In this document: one piece after another, positions 24,953-37,652 of the stretch | Numbering within the stretch: position 1 is the stretch's first letter | Layout of the letters: each line of letters opens with the position of its first letter | Assembly (NCBI GenBank): GCA_023525715.1 | Contig: CM042016.1 | Span: 85,473,882 to 85,537,881, forward strand | Source of the DNA: Cichorium intybus | Taxonomy: Eukaryota > Streptophyta > Magnoliopsida > Asterales > Asteraceae | Direction: 5' to 3' | Length of the DNA: 64,000 nucleotides | Notes under the pieces: generated by a model | Told to the model about the DNA's origin: nothing | What the model saw: only the letters and a program-made list of their open reading frames with translations | Database searches by the model: none | Position numbers and translations under genes: made by a program

Positions 24953-25299
24953 TAAAAAAATAATTTATTTTATTTTATTTTAAAAATATCTAACTGAATA
25001 GCGTTTGTTCGTATTAGCGTACATATTATTATAATATCCAATAATAAATTATAGAGGTTATGGAATTTACATTTCATCGTATGTTTTGGTTGACTTTCGT
25101 TGACCTAATTTGATAGTTGTCATAGTTGACTTAGGACAAATGATGAATACATATCTTGAACAAATTAACAAAGTCATAAATTTACATGGAGATGTAAAAG
25201 ACATTAAGATTATGAGCAATGGACACATTAGTGAATTGCTCGAATCTAAAAATAAAACACAATTAGTTATAGTTCATAATATTTGCCAATCAGTATTAC

Positions 25300-26670
25300 A
25301 AATATGACTTCGCTTATTAGAATAAGCGTTTGATTGAAACCTTGAAATGTTCAAGGAATTCAAAGGAAGTATAAAGACCAACATCGTTTGAGTGAAAAAC
25401 ATAATCTGATAAAAACTTTCATAGTTCATCCTCTTCCAAGAATATTAATGGTTATAATGTGTGTTAGGGAAGAAGATCGAGCATTGGTCGTAATAGTTCG
25501 ATCCTCGATGTATTAGATACACTTCCAATTAGTTTTCGATAAATTAGATATTCAACCAGTCAGACCGTAAAAGCCTACCCCGACCACATCTTAGACTTAG
25601 TAGGTTGACACCGTCTGAAATGCAAAGCAGGGTTCGCCTCACTTGTACATAGAGGGTCCAAGGTCATGTAGCGTTCATCCGAACCTCATGAATGGTCTGA
25701 ACCTGATCGGCAGTGTTACTTTATTAGTTTTCCCGCAAGTACTTATGAAAGAAGAGTTCTTTTAGAAAGGACTCATATTCTAAGGAAACAGTGGGAGTAA
25801 GAGTAATCCTGAAGGAGTTCAAGGATTAGCCAAGTGAAAGAACCTCTAGTCACCACTAGGACTTGACCAGGGATCGGATTCCTGTTAAAACTGACATACC
25901 ATTCTCTTAGCAGACCAGTAGTATTGGTCAACATCATAAGGTGTTATGATCTAGGTGAATACCGATTAGTGATAAGACACTGAGATTGGTACGGATAAGC
26001 CATCCTACTACTTGGAAGCATTGGTCAGCCTGATTGTTTCCAAATGAGAGAGCCTAAGGGCGAGACTCGGTCTATATGAAAATCTGATTGATGTTACACC
26101 TGGCTGAGAACCAGTGGGAGTAATTGAGTCGTCAAAAGAAGGAAACATAGATATAATTGTACCTACATTCTGAGCAAGAATGAGTTGAGTGAAGCGAAAC
26201 TCAGAGTCATATGATTGATTTTGAGAGAGATGCTCTCAACAGAACATAAACAAATCTGAAAAGATATTGTTTGCTATTACTGCACTTCGCGAGTCATAGC
26301 ATGATTGGATGATCTGAACCGCTTTCTTTAAATGGAAAACACAAGGGTTGCGTGTAAGATACAACCAAAAGGGTTTGCCGATACAAAAGGTACACAGTCC
26401 TTATGAATTATCTAAAGGACACCTCGCAAGGAAGGATCTTTGGATTCTCAGAAATATGCCAAAAGTTTCGATTTTGTGAATAGCCTGAAAGAGTCCTGCA
26501 ATTATGTCAGAAGGTTTATATTTTGGATTCTCAAAATGTGCCAAAAGGTTTTGATTTTGTGATGATCTAAAAGAGTCTTATAACCGTGTCAAAGCTAGTG
26601 GGAGTATCATTGTGATCTGCCTATCAATGTATGTCGATTACATACTATTTCTAGGAAACGCCTCTTATCA
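25300..26670 (+). pseudogene. Decayed copia pol: integrase and reverse transcriptase remnants
   Basis: The stretch at 25300-25370 and 25470-25530 can be read with shifts as FKEFKG and RALVVIVRSSMY, resembling integrase-core text (FK.F...; R.L.D.VRSMM). At 26587-26663 one frame gives KASGSIIVICLSMYVDYILF followed by LGN. This matches the copia RT active-site region YVDD...GN with the second catalytic Asp replaced by Tyr. Stops and frameshifts are frequent, so no functional enzyme is encoded. Confidence 0.65.
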
Positions 26671-28506
26671 TTATAGAGTGTAATGATTTAGGAGATACAA
26701 TGTATTCAGGTAGTCACAATCAACAATCAGATAGATGAAGCCATTAGTAAAATTCAGCCATTATAGGTATGATCTTGATGAGATCAAGATGCGTTATTTT
26801 GCGAAATGAATTTTCCTATCATTGCAAAGTGTGATGACTTGGTAAGAAATATGTGAAGAAAGTACATTACACTCAGGTTGTCACAATCATCTATCAGTAG
26901 ATGAAAACACCACTATAAACCCAGCCAATATTAGTATGATCTTGATAGTATTCAAGATGCATGTCTCCAAAAAGGAAAGAGTTTCTAAAAATCATGACAC
27001 AAGGATTACGAGTAATCTGCAGGTTCTGAATAGGTTCAGAATAGAATAGATCGAATTCCATGAGCTTCTGCAAATGGATTGATCAAAAGTGTCAAGGGCT
27101 TATCCAGATGACTTAATACTTAGAGCATGGTAAGTTGGATTCAGGATACAACTTGGCTTAGGATACTGGACAAATTATTTAAACACACGTGAGAAATCAT
27201 TGAGAAATGATTGGGGTGAATGTAATAATAATTTGAAAGGAGTTTCAAATGTGTAATTATTAACATCAGTAAGTGGTGCTAAAGGACTTCATGGTTAAAG
27301 AGTTTCGTTAGTACATTGATGGAGCACGTGTGGTTAACCGGCACATCATGATACCTTGAAATAGTCTTGACACCAAAGGGTGCAGTCACTTGGACTTAGA
27401 ACTCGAGAACCATGAAGAGTCACACCACCGTTTTGGAATGGAGTTAGAGAGAGAGAGAGAGAAGATGACATATTGAGATATTATCGTGAAAGTATCCAAT
27501 CAGATTATCCGCAATAATGTGTATCAATGTAAGACATTTGGATACATAGTAACAGTGAAAGGCCGTTTTCGGGTATATAGACATAGAAAGAAAAATATTG
27601 ATTGAAAGTTTAAAAGAAACCAGGAAACACATAATAGTATTATGACAGATCCGACTTGGTGATTGCCTCATGGAGACTTGGTAATAAGCAGGAGTAGCTG
27701 CCACTCAGATTTTTATGTTTCGATTTGGCATGTTTTACTTCCTGAATAATTTGATTATTCAAAAGTCCATAGTCGCTCATGCTTTCGGAAGTGAGTAGTG
27801 AATTAAGACTGTCATGAATTGAATTATAGATTGTCTAAGGAGTTAGACATAGCAATAGAGTTGCTGCAATGTTCATGAGTGCTTAGAAATGGAGATTTGG
27901 GTATTGAGCAAACCCACGCTCAGAGAATTACTTCATGGATTCTATCACAAGTAATTCTAAGACGATAATATCTTATGGTCTTGAAACGGATACATATGAG
28001 TTGAAATTTACAAGTCGGATATACATTGATAATGCGTAAAAGCATCAGTAACTCGATGTCATAAAACGTATTGTTGTGCGCGATTTGATGAGTAAATGAT
28101 GCAAGAATATGAGTCAAAGTTTATTCGTTCCATTTACCCTAAGGGGAAAAGCAATATCTTTGGGCCCCTCGGTGACTTGGTGTTGACTTATAGTGCTGGG
28201 CCTAGCCAGGACTAAATTGATGTGTTCGATTAGAAGTCCTATATCATCACAAATCGGAAATCGGGAAACAAAGTATTGGAAATTGATATTGATTACAATC
28301 CATGTGTCATGTCTGAACGATATCTTGTAGAAAGGAGGATCATATGATCACTTATCTTAGGACGCGTAACTGACTAGGTCAGAGTTCGGCAACAACTTTT
28401 GGAAGCTACAATTTGCTGATCAATTTATAAGTTATATTGGCAGTTACTTGATTGATAGTTGCAGTTACTTGATTGACTAGGTCAAAGACTTATCCAAGTG
28501 GGAGAC

Positions 28507-29279
28507 TGTTAGATTAGGTGTCTAAGCCATGACTATAATTGGTATATACTTGATTGATAGTTGCAAAGTCTTTTTGGGTTGCCCTCATACTTGGCAATTT
28601 GACACAATAACTTTTAGAGAGAGAGATTGATTTATTATGTGATTAATAAATCAATATAAATAATTTGTTAATATATTATGAGGATAATATATTAATTAGA
28701 AATAGTATTATTTAATTAATAATTAATCAAGAATTAATTGGAGTTAATTTGGTGATTAATTTGATTAATTAAAAGTGCAGTGGCTGTTCTGTAAGTATTC
28801 AATGGTTGAGTAGTTAAGTAGTGAACAATTATGGAAAGTCCATAATTGTTGGTGAAAATATGGATAGGTATATCCATAATTTCGAAACCTATATTAAATA
28901 TAAATAGGGATTTGAATTAAAGATAAAAGGTTTATCCAATTTGAATTCAAATAGGTTTATCTCTAAGGTTTATCTACTAATTCTTTTAAGCCTATAAATA
29001 GGGGGCTTTAGCTAATCCTGTGCCATATTCCTATACCCTCTCCCTCTCTCTAGTTTTTCTTTTTTCTAGCTTTGGGTGTGAACAATTAGAGGCACGACGC
29101 TTGTGGTGCTCGTTTCCAAAAAATTCAACAAAAGGTTAGTAATTTTCTGTTTATACTTTTAGTATTTTTTGAAATTAACTTAGGTATTAGTTATAGGTTC
29201 AAATAGTGAAAACTGAGATCCAATTAGGTTGCATGTGAACTTAAGGGTTAAGTTTATTTGTTTTTCCTAAAACCTATCA
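28507..29279 (+). mobile_element. Copia-family LTR (last LTR of the tandem arrangement)
   Basis: It starts TGTTAGATTAGGTGTC after polypurine AAGTGGGAGAC, has TATAAATA at 28993-29000, and ends CCTATCA at 29279. The following five bases are TATTC; the matching left target copy is not available because the first unit is truncated. Confidence 0.87.
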
Positions 29280-29830
29280 TTATTCGCATCTTCTCTTCAA
29301 AATTCTTGTGTTCCTCTCTATAATCATCGTTAATCTTCGAGTTGTTGACGGTGTGAAGCAAACATATTGTGTAATCGATCGTATATTTTGTTCAAATTTC
29401 GTATCCCCTTTTACCTCTGAAGAACGAAGCAGGTAAATATGGGCACTAACTGTTATGGAAAACAAAAATCAAAAGCAATCACCAATGTGAATGTCACATA
29501 CAAAACTTTACGGAGCAGATTGCTTGAGTTAAACTGATTTCTTTGGCAACATCTTTGATGTTTGTTATTTTTTATTTTATCCTTCAATTTATAAATAATA
29601 CGGATGTTATCAACTCAGTTAAGGTACATTGTTATTTTTAGTAATGCATGAAGATATGAAAAAAAGAGTATTTTGTATGTTTATGATTCACGTCATAAAG
29701 TTATAGATATTGGTGAGTTATTTAGATCATATTTTTAATAGCAATTTTGTTCGTCTTATAGAAATTGTTCTGCTTGTAGAAATAGTCCATTTTATACAAA
29801 GTTTTATGATTTATCTTATATTATTTTGTT

Positions 29831-29911
<81 letters not shown>

Positions 29912-30000
29912 GTAAGTGTATGAGACAATGTCAGCCAATCATTTATAAAGGATAAAATGGTAATTTATCATAATAATCATTTAATTAAATATTAATTGTA
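29280..30000. other. Unassigned sequence with (TA)n
   Basis: No gene is supported. It includes the (TA)n at 29835-29908. The frame at 29710-29955 is created by the microsatellite. Confidence 0.5.
29835..29908. repeat. (AT)n microsatellite
   Basis: About 37 AT units, with no identified transposon on either side. Confidence 0.97.
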
Positions 30001-30016
30001 TCAACTAATTTAGGTA

Positions 30017-30567
30017 ATGATCTTATCCCATCTCTCTTTCTCTTCTTATACCACGTTCTCTCCAACCCTACGTCGCCGTCATAAATCATCGCCATCATCA
30101 CTCATCGGCACATGTCAAATATCGGCCGACGATCAAAACCTTCTACCATCGTCTTCACTTTCTTGCCGCCAAGGAATTTATGTTACCGGCCTTATTCTCC
30201 ACTCGTCACATTCTCCCTGTCATCTCTTGGTTAAATCTTTCTTAGTTTTAACCTTTTGTTTTTACTATTTAACCCCAGCAAAATCGATTATGCCTTTTGA
30301 AGTATCTGTCGAGTCTCTCTCCAATGTTATCAGCTTCACTTGCGCTTTTGATTTCTCTTGGTATTTTTTGATTGGCGCTCAAACCCTTATTTATTCTTCT
30401 CCTTTGATAATACAAACCATAGCTTGATCGTGCGGAAAATGAAATACGGTAAAGTTATCAAGGTAAGTTCTTATCTTTATACACCCTTCGAAAACCCTAA
30501 TAGTGATAACCCAATTACTTTACGCAATCATTTTTCAGTTGTTTGTAGTTACTTGAATATATGGTGA
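30017..30567 (+). CDS. Possible 5' end of an unrecognised gene (very uncertain)
   Basis: A pyrimidine-rich stretch with TCTCTTTCTCTTCTTATACC and CCAACCCTACGTCGCCG looks like a plant 5' untranslated region. A 136-codon frame opens at 30017 but its protein is not recognisable. At 30439-30462 a second start gives MKYGKVIK followed directly by a good donor, AAG|GTAAGT. The MKYGK start recalls the MKFGK start of SPX-domain proteins, but eight codons cannot establish this, and no following exon was found. Confidence 0.2.
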
Positions 30568-32260
<1,693 letters not shown>

Positions 32261-32905
32261 GATTTATCAATGGATTTCTTAAAATTGTTCATATTTAATT
32301 ACTTATGTTATTTTTGTACACATATGATTATTAAAGGTTTTTTTGTATATATATGACCAATAACTTAACGGTCATTTGTAGACAGAAAAAAAATGAGTGA
32401 CTAAATGTGAAAAAGTTTTAAAAGTTTATGGGTAAATCATGCGCAAAAATAAATTCAATGACCAAATATGGACTAAAAACATAAATGATTAAATGTATAC
32501 ATGAGATAAAGTTCATTACCCTTACATATTATTATCCATAATATTAAATATTAAAAATAGAACATGTATGATTGATAGAGATTATTCAAGATATAATAGT
32601 GGAGTGAAAAATGACAAATTTAGCTAAATTCTTGAGGCTTTTGTCAAGAAGTAACTGACACGAATAGTCATTGAAATCGCAGTTGGCTAGGGGTTAATTA
32701 CGATTTTGATAACTTGTCCCTATCTTGCTACAATTTTGATGGCATGTTCTATGTAATATTAACAAAAACAATTTTCTCCATTTTTGGGTTTGAAAAAACC
32801 GCAGCCACCTGTGAGACTCTCTATAGTCAGCTGCGAGACTCTTTTTAGCCAGCTGTGATTTTGTAAATCTTTTTATATTTTATTTATTATTCTTTATAAT
32901 ATTTA
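32261..32905. repeat. Dispersed repeat block, complete copy
   Basis: This block of about 640 bp matches 55535-55734 (its left third) and 60265-60712 (its right part). Landmarks are TGACCAATAACTTAACGGTC on the left and GAAATCGCAGTTGGCTAGGG on the right. It shows the uninterrupted order. No coding frame. Confidence 0.75.
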
Positions 32906-33129
32906 AGGGGAGCATGGTACAGGTTTCAGGCTCTACGGTACTATTTCACTGTGAAAAGTATAAGTTTGAATGCGAATAATAGTAGTTGGACTCTGAAAAG
33001 TGGAAGTTTGACTGCATAGTACACTACAATATTTTGTTTAAAAAATAAAGTTTTATAATTCTTAAAGAGAAATATAAAATGTTATAGTCATTTGAGTGGA
33101 ATATCTACTTTAGAAATTATTACCTTTTG

Positions 33130-33868
33130 TTATTTGAAATTTTTTTTTTGAGATGAGTTCCTAATCTAACAAGTTATTCATTGTTGTTTGCACCGATTGG
33201 GGGCGGGAGATTATTGATGATCAACTAAAATATGTTAGAACGTTTGTTAAGACCTACGGTTTACAATTTTCGAATTGGATAAATTATTTCGATTTATTAA
33301 ATTTGATGAAAAGAAATACAGGTTTGATTGATAAATCAGACATTAGTTTGTCTTTCCAACATTCATAAATGTTTTATGTCATTAATGTAGATGATGATGT
33401 GGATGTTTTTGTATTTGTATGTTGTTGAAGGTGATGGAGATATCAGATATCGAGAAAGGGAAAGCCTCCAATAAGAACATATCTAGCGGGCTAAGAAGCA
33501 ATAATGTTACTGGTAATTACATTTCTCTTTTTGTACCTCAATATCATAGCCATGCAAAATATTGTAGTATTCTTGAAAACATAGTCCAAGAACTGATTCA
33601 TTATTCAGATACGAATGTGCAAGCATTGGTTCAATATGTTGGTACATATGAATTAAGGACCGTTCCAGAAAGCAACCCTCTTCCTAACGATGATAACACT
33701 CCGAAAACCAACCCTCTTTTGAACGATGCAAAATTAGCACCTTACGGGGAACCAACAAATGTTGGTTTAGGTGTATCCGACACAGAAGCAACTAACAATG
33801 ATAACGAATGGGATGATGACTATAAAAATACATATAGGAACATGTTATTTTATGGTATGGCCCTGTGA
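33130..33868 (+). CDS. Unrecognised coding-like region, probably a gene fragment
   Basis: Two open stretches follow each other. The first (about 33168-33367) reads NKLFIVVCTDWGREIIDDQL and onward to a stop after ISLSFQHS. The second is an open frame 33419-33868 of 149 codons with mixed hydrophilic content and an acidic end (DNEWDDDYKNTYRN). They are in different frames and could be two exons or a frameshifted gene. I recognise neither. The neighbours are repeats, so a captured or dead gene piece is likely. Confidence 0.3.
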
Positions 33869-34577
33869 TGTCACACTCCGCTAAAGTGGAAACACAGGAT
33901 ACGATAGTACAAATGGATCTCATAGTAAAAGTTAAAGACAACACTAACCATAGTATTATAAAGCATTACAATTTACAATAAGTTTTGAACAATTGTTAAA
34001 GAAATTACAATACATTCGAAAAACAACACATGCGTAATGCTTCTACAAGTGGTGTGTCTCTAGATGCCACTTACTAGATGATTCCAAAAAAAAACATGTA
34101 AAATGAGGGTCAACTGGGGAAATAGGTTGTGAGTTCACAGGTTTATAATATAACATTGTTTTAAAATCATGAAAATCCGAATATTGATAAAAGTTTCCAT
34201 AAATAGAAGTTCCTTGCTAACATGAGTAATAAAATCTGTTGTTAAAATGAGTATTTAAATTTCATATGTGCATAATGTTCAAGCAATGAGTTCATAACCA
34301 GACCTAACGACCGAGGGGTCCCCTATCGAGATCTACGTTTACCACTAACATAGATAGTATATGGTAAAATGCACTCTGTGAAACGGGCAAGCGAGTGAGG
34401 AGTTGTCTAGCTCCTAATAGCGTTATCCATAATAACCATTGACTCAAAGAGTTAATGGGTTGTGTGAAATGATTCCAGGGACTTAACCGTGATAAGGCCT
34501 CATTAATTAACATTAGCATACACATACATAAGATTTCAGCAAGCAACATTGATAAAATTTCAATTTAGATGCAACAA
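33869..34577. mobile_element. LTR-like fragment beside duplication unit D
   Basis: It starts TGTCACACTCCGC, an LTR-like start also similar in style to the solo LTR at 21975, and runs up to the break into unit D at about 34578. No matching end or target duplication was found, so this is a fragment. The frame at 34304-34549 (minus) has no recognisable content. Confidence 0.4.
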
Positions 34578-35466
34578 TTATTTAAACAATATTGCATGGC
34601 ATTTAGAAACATTTAAACCCTTTCTCCTCAAATTAGGGTTCCATTACACTCTAACATCCCGTAAAGACAATCGAATGTAACAACAGAAGACGAGAGTCTC
34701 TGAATTGAAGAACGGAGTTGAAGTCGACTGTAATTACAGAAGAACATGGCCTCAAGTTCATCTTCAAGTAAGTATTTGATTGTGGACCTTCATTGTAAAG
34801 GCGTGTTCTCACTAAATCCGTTAGTGTACTTGAACCCAGTTAAAATTTCAATCAGTAATGTTGATTTTGATGGAATGTTTTATAAAGAGTTTGTTTCTTT
34901 TCTAAAAAAGTTGATTAAAGGGGAATGTGACAATGTGTTTCAACTCAGCGCAGAGAACTTCTACACATTAATCAAGTTTCCTGGTTTTTTCAAAGCCCAT
35001 ATGGTTGTTCTCTTCAGCATTCGTCATGACTTTAAATATATAATTAGGAAACTTACCCGATAGTGGTTCGTCTATAGAATATTCAAGTTGACCTAGGCAC
35101 ACATCGCACATCAAGAAAAGGTTTAATAGCTAAACAAATAAAAAAATCCTCCTCTTCACAATGGCAAACAACATTTTCAGAGGAGGTCATTTTTTGTATC
35201 GGAGACTAACATGTTGACAACAACTTATATGGCACGAAATAATATGCAATTTCTTGCGTATTTGACTACGAAGTATGGGTACCTAGACTGCAATATTTGT
35301 GTTTTATCAACTAGCCTATTACTCAATATTGAGTTTTCATGAATAGTGACATCACATTATCATTACAATATTGAAATGACAAATCACCTTTAGATGCAGT
35401 TTTGCGTGTAGATATACCATGCTAGTTTACTTATAAACTCAAATTCATATTTGTCGTATAACGTAT
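34578..35466. repeat. Segmental duplication unit D, left part (truncated)
   Basis: It matches unit A from about 7584 onward and includes the 105-codon gene and spacer. It stops where the copia element inserted (target CGTAT at 35462-35466) and continues at 44858. The F-box gene is absent from this unit. Confidence 0.85.
34746..35063 (+). CDS. Small protein, 105 aa, PB1-like/MULE-N-terminus-like (unit D copy)
   Basis: Same start and length as the unit A gene. It encodes MASSSSSSKYLIVDLHCKGV, then FSLNPLVYLNPVKISISNVD and on to a terminal IIRKLTR. About fifteen residues differ from unit A, and no stop or shift has appeared. Its upstream region is also the conserved one (AACAGAAGACGAG... before the ATG). 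Function is unknown. Confidence 0.5.
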   Translation: MASSSSSSKYLIVDLHCKGVFSLNPLVYLNPVKISISNVDFDGMFYKEFVSFLKKLIKGECDNVFQLSAENFYTLIKFPGFFKAHMVVLFSIRHDFKYIIRKLTR

Positions 35467-35834
35467 TGTTGGATTAGGTGTCTAAGCCATGACTAATAAT
35501 TAGTATTTACCTAATTAATAGTAGCATAGTCCATTTGGGTTACCCTCATAGCTGGAGGTTTGGTAGAAAGTTCAGTAGAGAGAAAGATTGATTTATTATA
35601 TGATTAATAAATCAATAAAATTAAATATATAGTTTATTAATATATTAAAGTGATAATATATTAATTAGAAACTATTTTAATTAATTAGAAATTAATCTGG
35701 AATTAATTTGGTGATTAAATTAATTAATTAAAGGTGCAGGGACTAAAACTGTAAATATTCAATAGTTGAGTAAGTGACAGTTTGAGTGAGTGAAGTGGCC
35801 AGCGAAATATATATATGGAAATATATAAATTTCG

Positions 35835-35837
<3 letters not shown>

Positions 35838-35911
<74 letters not shown>
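35838..35911. repeat. (TA)n in the U3 part of the 5' LTR
   Basis: About 37 TA units. The same position in the 3' LTR carries a Helitron and a hAT-like element within TA repeats; the LTRs at 18544, 28507 and 61599 lack the long TA tract. Confidence 0.97.
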
Positions 35912-35916
<5 letters not shown>

Positions 35917-35940
35917 GATAATTATAGTTTGAATTATTAA

Positions 35941-36019
35941 GATAAAGGCTTATCTTAATTTAAATTCAAAAGGCTTATCTCTTAAGGTTTATCTGGTCAT
36001 CTGATGGAGGCTATAAATA
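35941..36019 (+). promoter_or_regulatory. LTR promoter: TTATC/GATAA cluster and TATA box
   Basis: GATAAAGGCTTATC (35941-35954), AGGCTTATCT (35971-35980) and AGGTTTATCT (35985-35994) precede TATAAATA (36012-36019). The arrangement is kept in all five LTRs of this family seen here (TATA boxes at 19031, 28993, 36012, 44568 and 62085). GATAA/TTATC are I-box/GATA-type elements known from plant promoters; a regulatory role is inferred. Confidence 0.6.
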
Positions 36020-36303
36020 GGGAGCCCCATAACCTCATAACCTACGATTTACATACCTATTCTCTCTAAAAATTTCGTTCATCCCTCCCCTAGCTTAGGT
36101 GTGATCTTATTTGAGGCAGGACACTTGTGCTGCTCAGCTTCCAAGAAAACCTAAAGGTTAGTTTTTTCTGATTTATTCTTCTAGTTATTTTTCTTATGCC
36201 TTTAGGATTTAATTATATGTCCAATTAGAAGAAAACATAGATCCTTATAGGTTGCATGTGAACTTAGGGTTTTTAGTTCATAGATTTGTATAAAACCCTT
36301 CAG

Positions 36304-36315
36304 TGGTATCAGAGC
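36304..36315 (+). other. Primer-binding site, initiator-Met tRNA type
   Basis: TGGTATCAGAGC starts two bases after the 5' LTR. It would prime minus-strand cDNA synthesis. Confidence 0.92.
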
Positions 36316-37217
36316 ATTTGGTTGTTTTCTTGTTGAACTGTTATAATTGTTTTCCTAAAAAATTTGGGTTTAAAAGCTTCTAAACCCTAATATGATGATT
36401 TTCGATTTTTAGGGTTAGGGTTTTAGAAACCCTAGCCCCTCCCCCCATTATTTGCGATTTTGGCCAATTAGGGTTTTAGAAGGTTTTCTATTTTTGGTAA
36501 CTTTAATTATTTAATTAAATGGATAACCTTAAACCCTTTGATTGCTAATTTTCAATTTTAAGGGGGTTTAAGATATGTTTAAATTAATTTAATTAATTTG
36601 TGATACCTATCTAAATTTAATTAATTTAATTAATTGTTTAATTGAAAGATAATTAAAGATTTAATTTAATTTAAATTTAATAGCCTTAAATTTCGAAAAA
36701 TTAAAGGATAAATCTAGGAATATTTTAAAAGTCTAAAATATCCAAATTTAATTAATTGTTTAATTAAAAGATAATTTAAAGGTTTAATTTAATTTTAAAT
36801 TTAATAGTTTAAATTCCTATAAATTAAAGGATAAACCAAAAACATTTTAAAAGGTTTAAAATTCATCTTATATATATTATAATTAAAAGTTAATATTATA
36901 TGTATAAGATTTAATGGTTAGTCAAATCAATAGTAGGCCTCATTCACGAAGCTGATCTATAAAGTGGGTATAAGGAGACTGCCTATAAAATGGCAGTCTA
37001 ATGGGTGTCCACTCTCGCCCACCGCTCGCTTGATCAGTGGAGGGTCGTTAGCCGAACGGGTTTGATAGGACCAACTTAATCTCATTAAAAGTATAATGAT
37101 ATTATTTAAAGTACTGGAATAACTTAATAAAACCCAAATCTAGTTACTTTAGAAAAAATGTGAATTGGTGCTAATCCATGAAATTGCACATTGCACTTTA
37201 TGAAACATTGGTGGAGC

Positions 37218-37319
37218 GTGTGTGGTTTATCGGCACACCAATAGGGGTTCATAAAGAGTTGAAATGGGTTTCCCGGGTGTTATTATTGTTGTTGGAGCGT
37301 GTGTGGTTTACCGACACAT
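37218..37319 (+). promoter_or_regulatory. Twin conserved hairpins in the retrotransposon leader
   Basis: Motifs at 37218-37238 and 37299-37319 each fold as GTGTG-T-GGT, a short TTTA/TTAA loop, then ACC-G-(bulge)-CACAC. In the first, the C opposite G is changed to T, keeping a G-U wobble; in the second, the outer pair is G-U. Pairs of the same motif, about 80 nt apart, are present in the other two copies (20122/20203 and 63284/63365). Position between primer-binding site and gag suggests a packaging or dimerisation signal, which is inference. Confidence 0.5.
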
Positions 37320-37652
37320 CAATTAGAGATGATGATTAACCCGAGAGTACCAAGCTAATTTGCATGGTTATTCACATCCAGCTTGTGATCCTCGGCATCC
37401 CAGTCACAAACAGTGGAGGACATCCGAGATTAAACATGCCATTGAAAAGTTCAATGAATCTCAACAAATCTAGGAATTTCATTAGATGAAATTGATAAGT
37501 GTTTATCTACCTTAATGACTAATATGTTGTGATTACGGCATCCCTCTTCACACCATAGTTGGGGTATTTTGGATCCTAGCCTTATTAAATAACATATTGG
37601 GTAATTATTTAAAAATGATCAATTAAACTAATAAATTCTGTTTCTTTTATAG

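Larger units (their letters stand above)
21975..25124. mobile_element. Solo LTR inserted in the copia internal region, target duplication GTTGA
   Basis: It begins TGTGACACCCCC and ends GTTGTCATA (expected ...GTCACA with one change), flanked by GTTGA at 21970-21974 and 25125-25129. The filled site corresponds to 39085-39110 in the complete element. No gag or pol is present. It contains its own (TA)n at 24664-24726 and tandem repeats. Confidence 0.75.
19324..28506 (+). mobile_element. Copia internal region, second unit (interrupted by a solo LTR)
   Basis: It contains leader, broken gag, protease/pre-integrase remnants, then a 3,150-bp LTR insertion (21975-25124), then integrase and RT remnants and the polypurine tract before 28507. 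Without the insertion and its 5-bp duplication it is about 6.0 kb, very close to the 6.07 kb of the complete element at 36303-42375. Confidence 0.85.
35467..36302 (+). mobile_element. 5' LTR of the complete copia element
   Basis: It starts TGTTGGATTAGGTGTC and ends CCCTTCA, 836 bp, with a (TA)n at 35838-35911 in U3. It is about 97-98% identical by eye to the 3' LTR outside the TA tract and nested insertions. Left flank CGTAT (35462-35466) and right flank CTTAT (44858-44862) form a 5-bp target duplication with one change; units A and B have CTTAT here. Confidence 0.93.

Noticed and set aside
29710..29955. 81-codon frame
   Set aside because: It runs through (TA)n; the flanks show no recognisable protein.
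36303..36316. tRNA-like match at the primer-binding site
   Set aside because: Only the 12-nt complement of a tRNA 3' end is present, with no cloverleaf; it is a priming site, not a tRNA gene.
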